The notes beneath the pieces are model-generated. The model was not told where the DNA came from. It saw only the letters and a program-made list of their open reading frames with translations, and ran no database searches. From positions 186,001 to 250,000 of the forward strand of contig NZ_VDMA02000015.1 of assembly GCF_006334915.2 (NCBI RefSeq): a DNA stretch of 64,000 nucleotides. The letters are read 5' to 3'. Shown here piece after piece: positions 62,013 through 64,000 of this stretch. The stretch's first letter is position 1. Each line of letters opens with the position of its first letter. This DNA comes from Microbispora catharanthi. Its GTDB lineage: Bacteria > Actinomycetota > Actinomycetes > Streptosporangiales > Streptosporangiaceae. Position numbers and translations under genes: made by a program.

Positions 62013-64000
62013 TTACTCCTGCTTGATGGATTTGATGAGGAGCTGGGCGACGTCCACGACCTCCAGCGACTCCTTGGCCTGACCGGCGTTCTTCTTCTCG
62101 TTGATCGCGTCGCCGAGCATCACGAGGCAGAACGGGCAGGCGGTGGAGACGGTATCGGGATCGGTGGTCAGCGCCTCGTCCACGCGCTCGGTGTTGATGC
62201 GCTTTCCGATGCGCTCCTCCATCCACATGCGCGCGCCGCCGGCGCCGCAGCAGAATCCGCGTTCCTTGCAGCGGTGCATCTCCTGGGCCTGGACGCCCGG
62301 CACCTTGGCCATGATGTCGCGCGGCTGGGCGTACACCTTGTTGTGCCGCCCGAGGAAGCACGGGTCGTGGTAGGTGATCTTCTCCTCGATCGGGGTGATC
62401 GGGGTGAGCCTGCCCTCCTCGACCAGATGCGCCAGCAGCTGCGTGTGGTGCACGACCTCGTAGGTGCCGCCGAGCTGCGGATACTCGTTGGCGAGGGTGT
62501 TGAAGCAGTGGGGGCAGGTGGCCACGATCTTCTTGACCCCGGCCTCGTTGAGCGTCTCGATGTTCTGCTGGGCGAGCATGTTGAACAGGAACTCCATGCC
62601 CAGGCGGCGGGCCGGGTCGCCCGTGCACGCCTCCATCGGGCCGAGCACGCCGAACTTGACCCCGGCGATGTGCAGCAGTTCCGCGACGGCCTTGGTGGTC
62701 TTCTTGGCCCGGTCCTCCAGCGCGCCGGCGCAGCCGACCCAGAACAGGTACTCGACGTCCTCGGGCATTTTCTCGTCGACGATCGGGACCTCGAAGTCGA
62801 GCTCCTCGATCCACTCGGCGCGCTTCATCTCGGACATGCCCCACGGGTTGCCCTTGTTCTCCAGGTTCTTGAGCATCACGCCCGCCTCGGACGGGAACGA
62901 CGACTCGATCATCACCTGGTAGCGGCGCATGTCGAGGATGTGGTCGATGTGCTCGATGTCGACCGGGCACTGCTCGACGCAGGCGCCGCAGTTCGTGCAC
63001 GACCACAGGACGTCGGGGTGGATGACCCCGTCCTCGCCGACGAGCGGCTTGTCGAGCAGGGCCAGCACGTCCTCGGAGAAGCTCTCCTTCTCCTTCTCCC
63101 CGGCCAGCAGGTACGGCGCGACCGCGAAGGCGTGGTCACGCTGGTCGAGGATGAGCATCTTGGGCGACAGCGGCTTGTCGGTGTTCCAGGCCGGGCACTG
63201 CGACTGGCAGCGGCCGCACTCGGTGCAGGTGTAGAAGTCGAGGAAGCCCTTCCAGGTGGTGTCGGTGATCTTGCCGCGGCCGAACACGTCGACCTCGGGG
63301 TCGGCCTCCTCGAAGTCGAGCACCTTGCCGTCGCTGCGCATCGGCTGGGCCGGGCCCAGCCCGTCGGGGCGGCGGGAGAACAGCACGTTCAGCGGCGCGG
63401 TGAAGATGTGCAGGTGCTTACTGTTCACCACGATGACCAGGAACACCAGCATGAGGCCGATGTGCAGCAGGAGGGCGATCTGCTCGAGCAGCTCGCTGTG
63501 CGGCAGGATCTTCCCGATGGCCAGGCTGGCGAAGGCGCCGGAGTCATAGGGGAAGTTGCCGTTGGCGGCCGCGGAGCCCCGGGCGAGGAACAGCGTCCAG
63601 ATGATGTTGAAGATCATGAACAGGACCAGCCAGGCCCCGCCCAGGTGGGAGCCGGAGAAGCGGGAGCCGCGCCCGAGCTTCTTCGGCGAGTTCTTGATCC
63701 GGATGGCGGTGAACGCGACCAGCCCGAGCAGACAGGCGACCGCGATGAAGTCCTGCAGGAAGCCCAGCACCGGCCAGGTTCCGATAAGCGGGATGTGGAA
63801 GTCCGAGTGCCCGGTGATCGCACCCTGGATGATCGCGCCGTACGCCTCGATGTAGACGGTCAGCAGGATGAAGAACGCCCACATGACGAAGAAGTGGGCG
63901 GTGCCGGACGGGGTCCACTTCAGCAGCTTGCGCTGGCCGAAGACCTCGACCAGCTGGGCCTTGATCTCGGCGCCGGCGTGTTCCTTGGCGTACTCGATCC
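62013..64000 (-). CDS. Membrane iron-sulfur oxidoreductase, HdrD/Rv0338c-like (N-terminus beyond window)
   Basis: At least 662 residues, open at the right edge. Four or five N-terminal membrane helices lead into two 4Fe-4S clusters (CTECGRCQSQCP and CTNCGACVEQCP) and two CCG domains (ATCPHCFNTLANEYP..; CFLGRHNKVY..CKERGFCCGAGGARMWMEE; CPFCLVM). This is the layout of actinobacterial heterodisulfide-reductase-related proteins (M. tuberculosis Rv0338c type), thought to be electron carriers from an unknown donor to the membrane. The 159-bp gap before the glycosyltransferase partner shows no gene. Confidence 0.92.
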   Translation of the reverse strand, partial: IEYAKEHAGAEIKAQLVEVFGQRKLLKWTPSGTAHFFVMWAFFILLTVYIEAYGAIIQGAITGHSDFHIPLIGTWPVLGFLQDFIAVACLLGLVAFTAIRIKNSPKKLGRGSRFSGSHLGGAWLVLFMIFNIIWTLFLARGSAAANGNFPYDSGAFASLAIGKILPHSELLEQIALLLHIGLMLVFLVIVVNSKHLHIFTAPLNVLFSRRPDGLGPAQPMRSDGKVLDFEEADPEVDVFGRGKITDTTWKGFLDFYTCTECGRCQSQCPAWNTDKPLSPKMLILDQRDHAFAVAPYLLAGEKEKESFSEDVLALLDKPLVGEDGVIHPDVLWSCTNCGACVEQCPVDIEHIDHILDMRRYQVMIESSFPSEAGVMLKNLENKGNPWGMSEMKRAEWIEELDFEVPIVDEKMPEDVEYLFWVGCAGALEDRAKKTTKAVAELLHIAGVKFGVLGPMEACTGDPARRLGMEFLFNMLAQQNIETLNEAGVKKIVATCPHCFNTLANEYPQLGGTYEVVHHTQLLAHLVEEGRLTPITPIEEKITYHDPCFLGRHNKVYAQPRDIMAKVPGVQAQEMHRCKERGFCCGAGGARMWMEERIGKRINTERVDEALTTDPDTVSTACPFCLVMLGDAINEKKNAGQAKESLEVVDVAQLLIKSIKQE

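Overview
The window is GC-rich actinomycete DNA. Many starts are GTG, genes are often joined by 4-bp ATGA/GTGA overlaps, and the gene content includes large LuxR (LAL-type) regulators, a mycothiol-type DsbA-like reductase, an F420/FMN PPOX protein and a DivIVA-like coiled coil. A member of the Streptosporangiales (Nonomuraea/Streptosporangium/Microbispora-like) is my inference; no rRNA or marker gene is present to prove it.

Layout. 0-3.4 kb: end of a NarL-type sensor kinase, its response regulator, a PAP2 phosphatase and an APC permease. 3.4-29.3 kb: a specialised-metabolite gene cluster. It carries a LAL regulator, an isopropylmalate synthase, a UbiA prenyltransferase with its own two-component system, and a minus-strand operon of a 31-residue peptide gene, an ATP-grasp ligase, an MFS exporter, a bicupin and an aldo/keto-reductase homologue. 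A long minus-strand run follows, read papB-papA-papC-AMP ligase-DAHP synthase-nitrate reductase-electron-transfer flavoprotein-nitrate transporter, with a second ATP-grasp ligase divergent from papB. DAHP synthase plus PapA/B/C should give 4-amino-4-deoxychorismate and then 4-aminophenylpyruvate.

29.4-35.5 kb: a secreted discoidin/beta-helix protein, two 5'-truncated genes (an SDR and an MmyB-type regulator) meeting head to head at one deletion point, a ROK regulator and a Phd/VapC-like toxin-antitoxin pair. 35.5-41.1 kb: nitronate monooxygenase, a fumarase-superfamily lyase, an FAD/NAD(P) monooxygenase-like protein and a divergent LysR. The lyase/flavoprotein pair resembles the CreD/CreE aspartate-nitrosuccinate (nitrous acid) pathway. 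Together with an arylamine pathway, an atypical AMP ligase and a nitrate reductase lacking an adjacent nitrite reductase, this suggests, but does not prove, that the locus makes an N-N bonded (diazo, nitroso or azo) or aminophenyl product.

41-54.5 kb: mostly housekeeping and stress genes (DsbA-like reductase, PEP-mutase family, PPOX, ClpX-type zinc finger protein, kynureninase with a divergent GntR regulator, DivIVA-like protein, gamma carbonic anhydrase, EEP hydrolase, GT-C mannosyltransferase, CsoR, PP2C phosphatase, STAS antagonist). 54.6-59.8 kb: a small regulon (ricin-B lectin, APH-family kinase, LAL regulator, Cys-repeat secreted protein) linked by three copies of a 17-bp palindrome. 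59.9-64 kb: a GT4 glycosyltransferase with a coupled partner, and the C-terminal part of an HdrD/Rv0338c-like iron-sulfur membrane oxidoreductase cut by the window edge.
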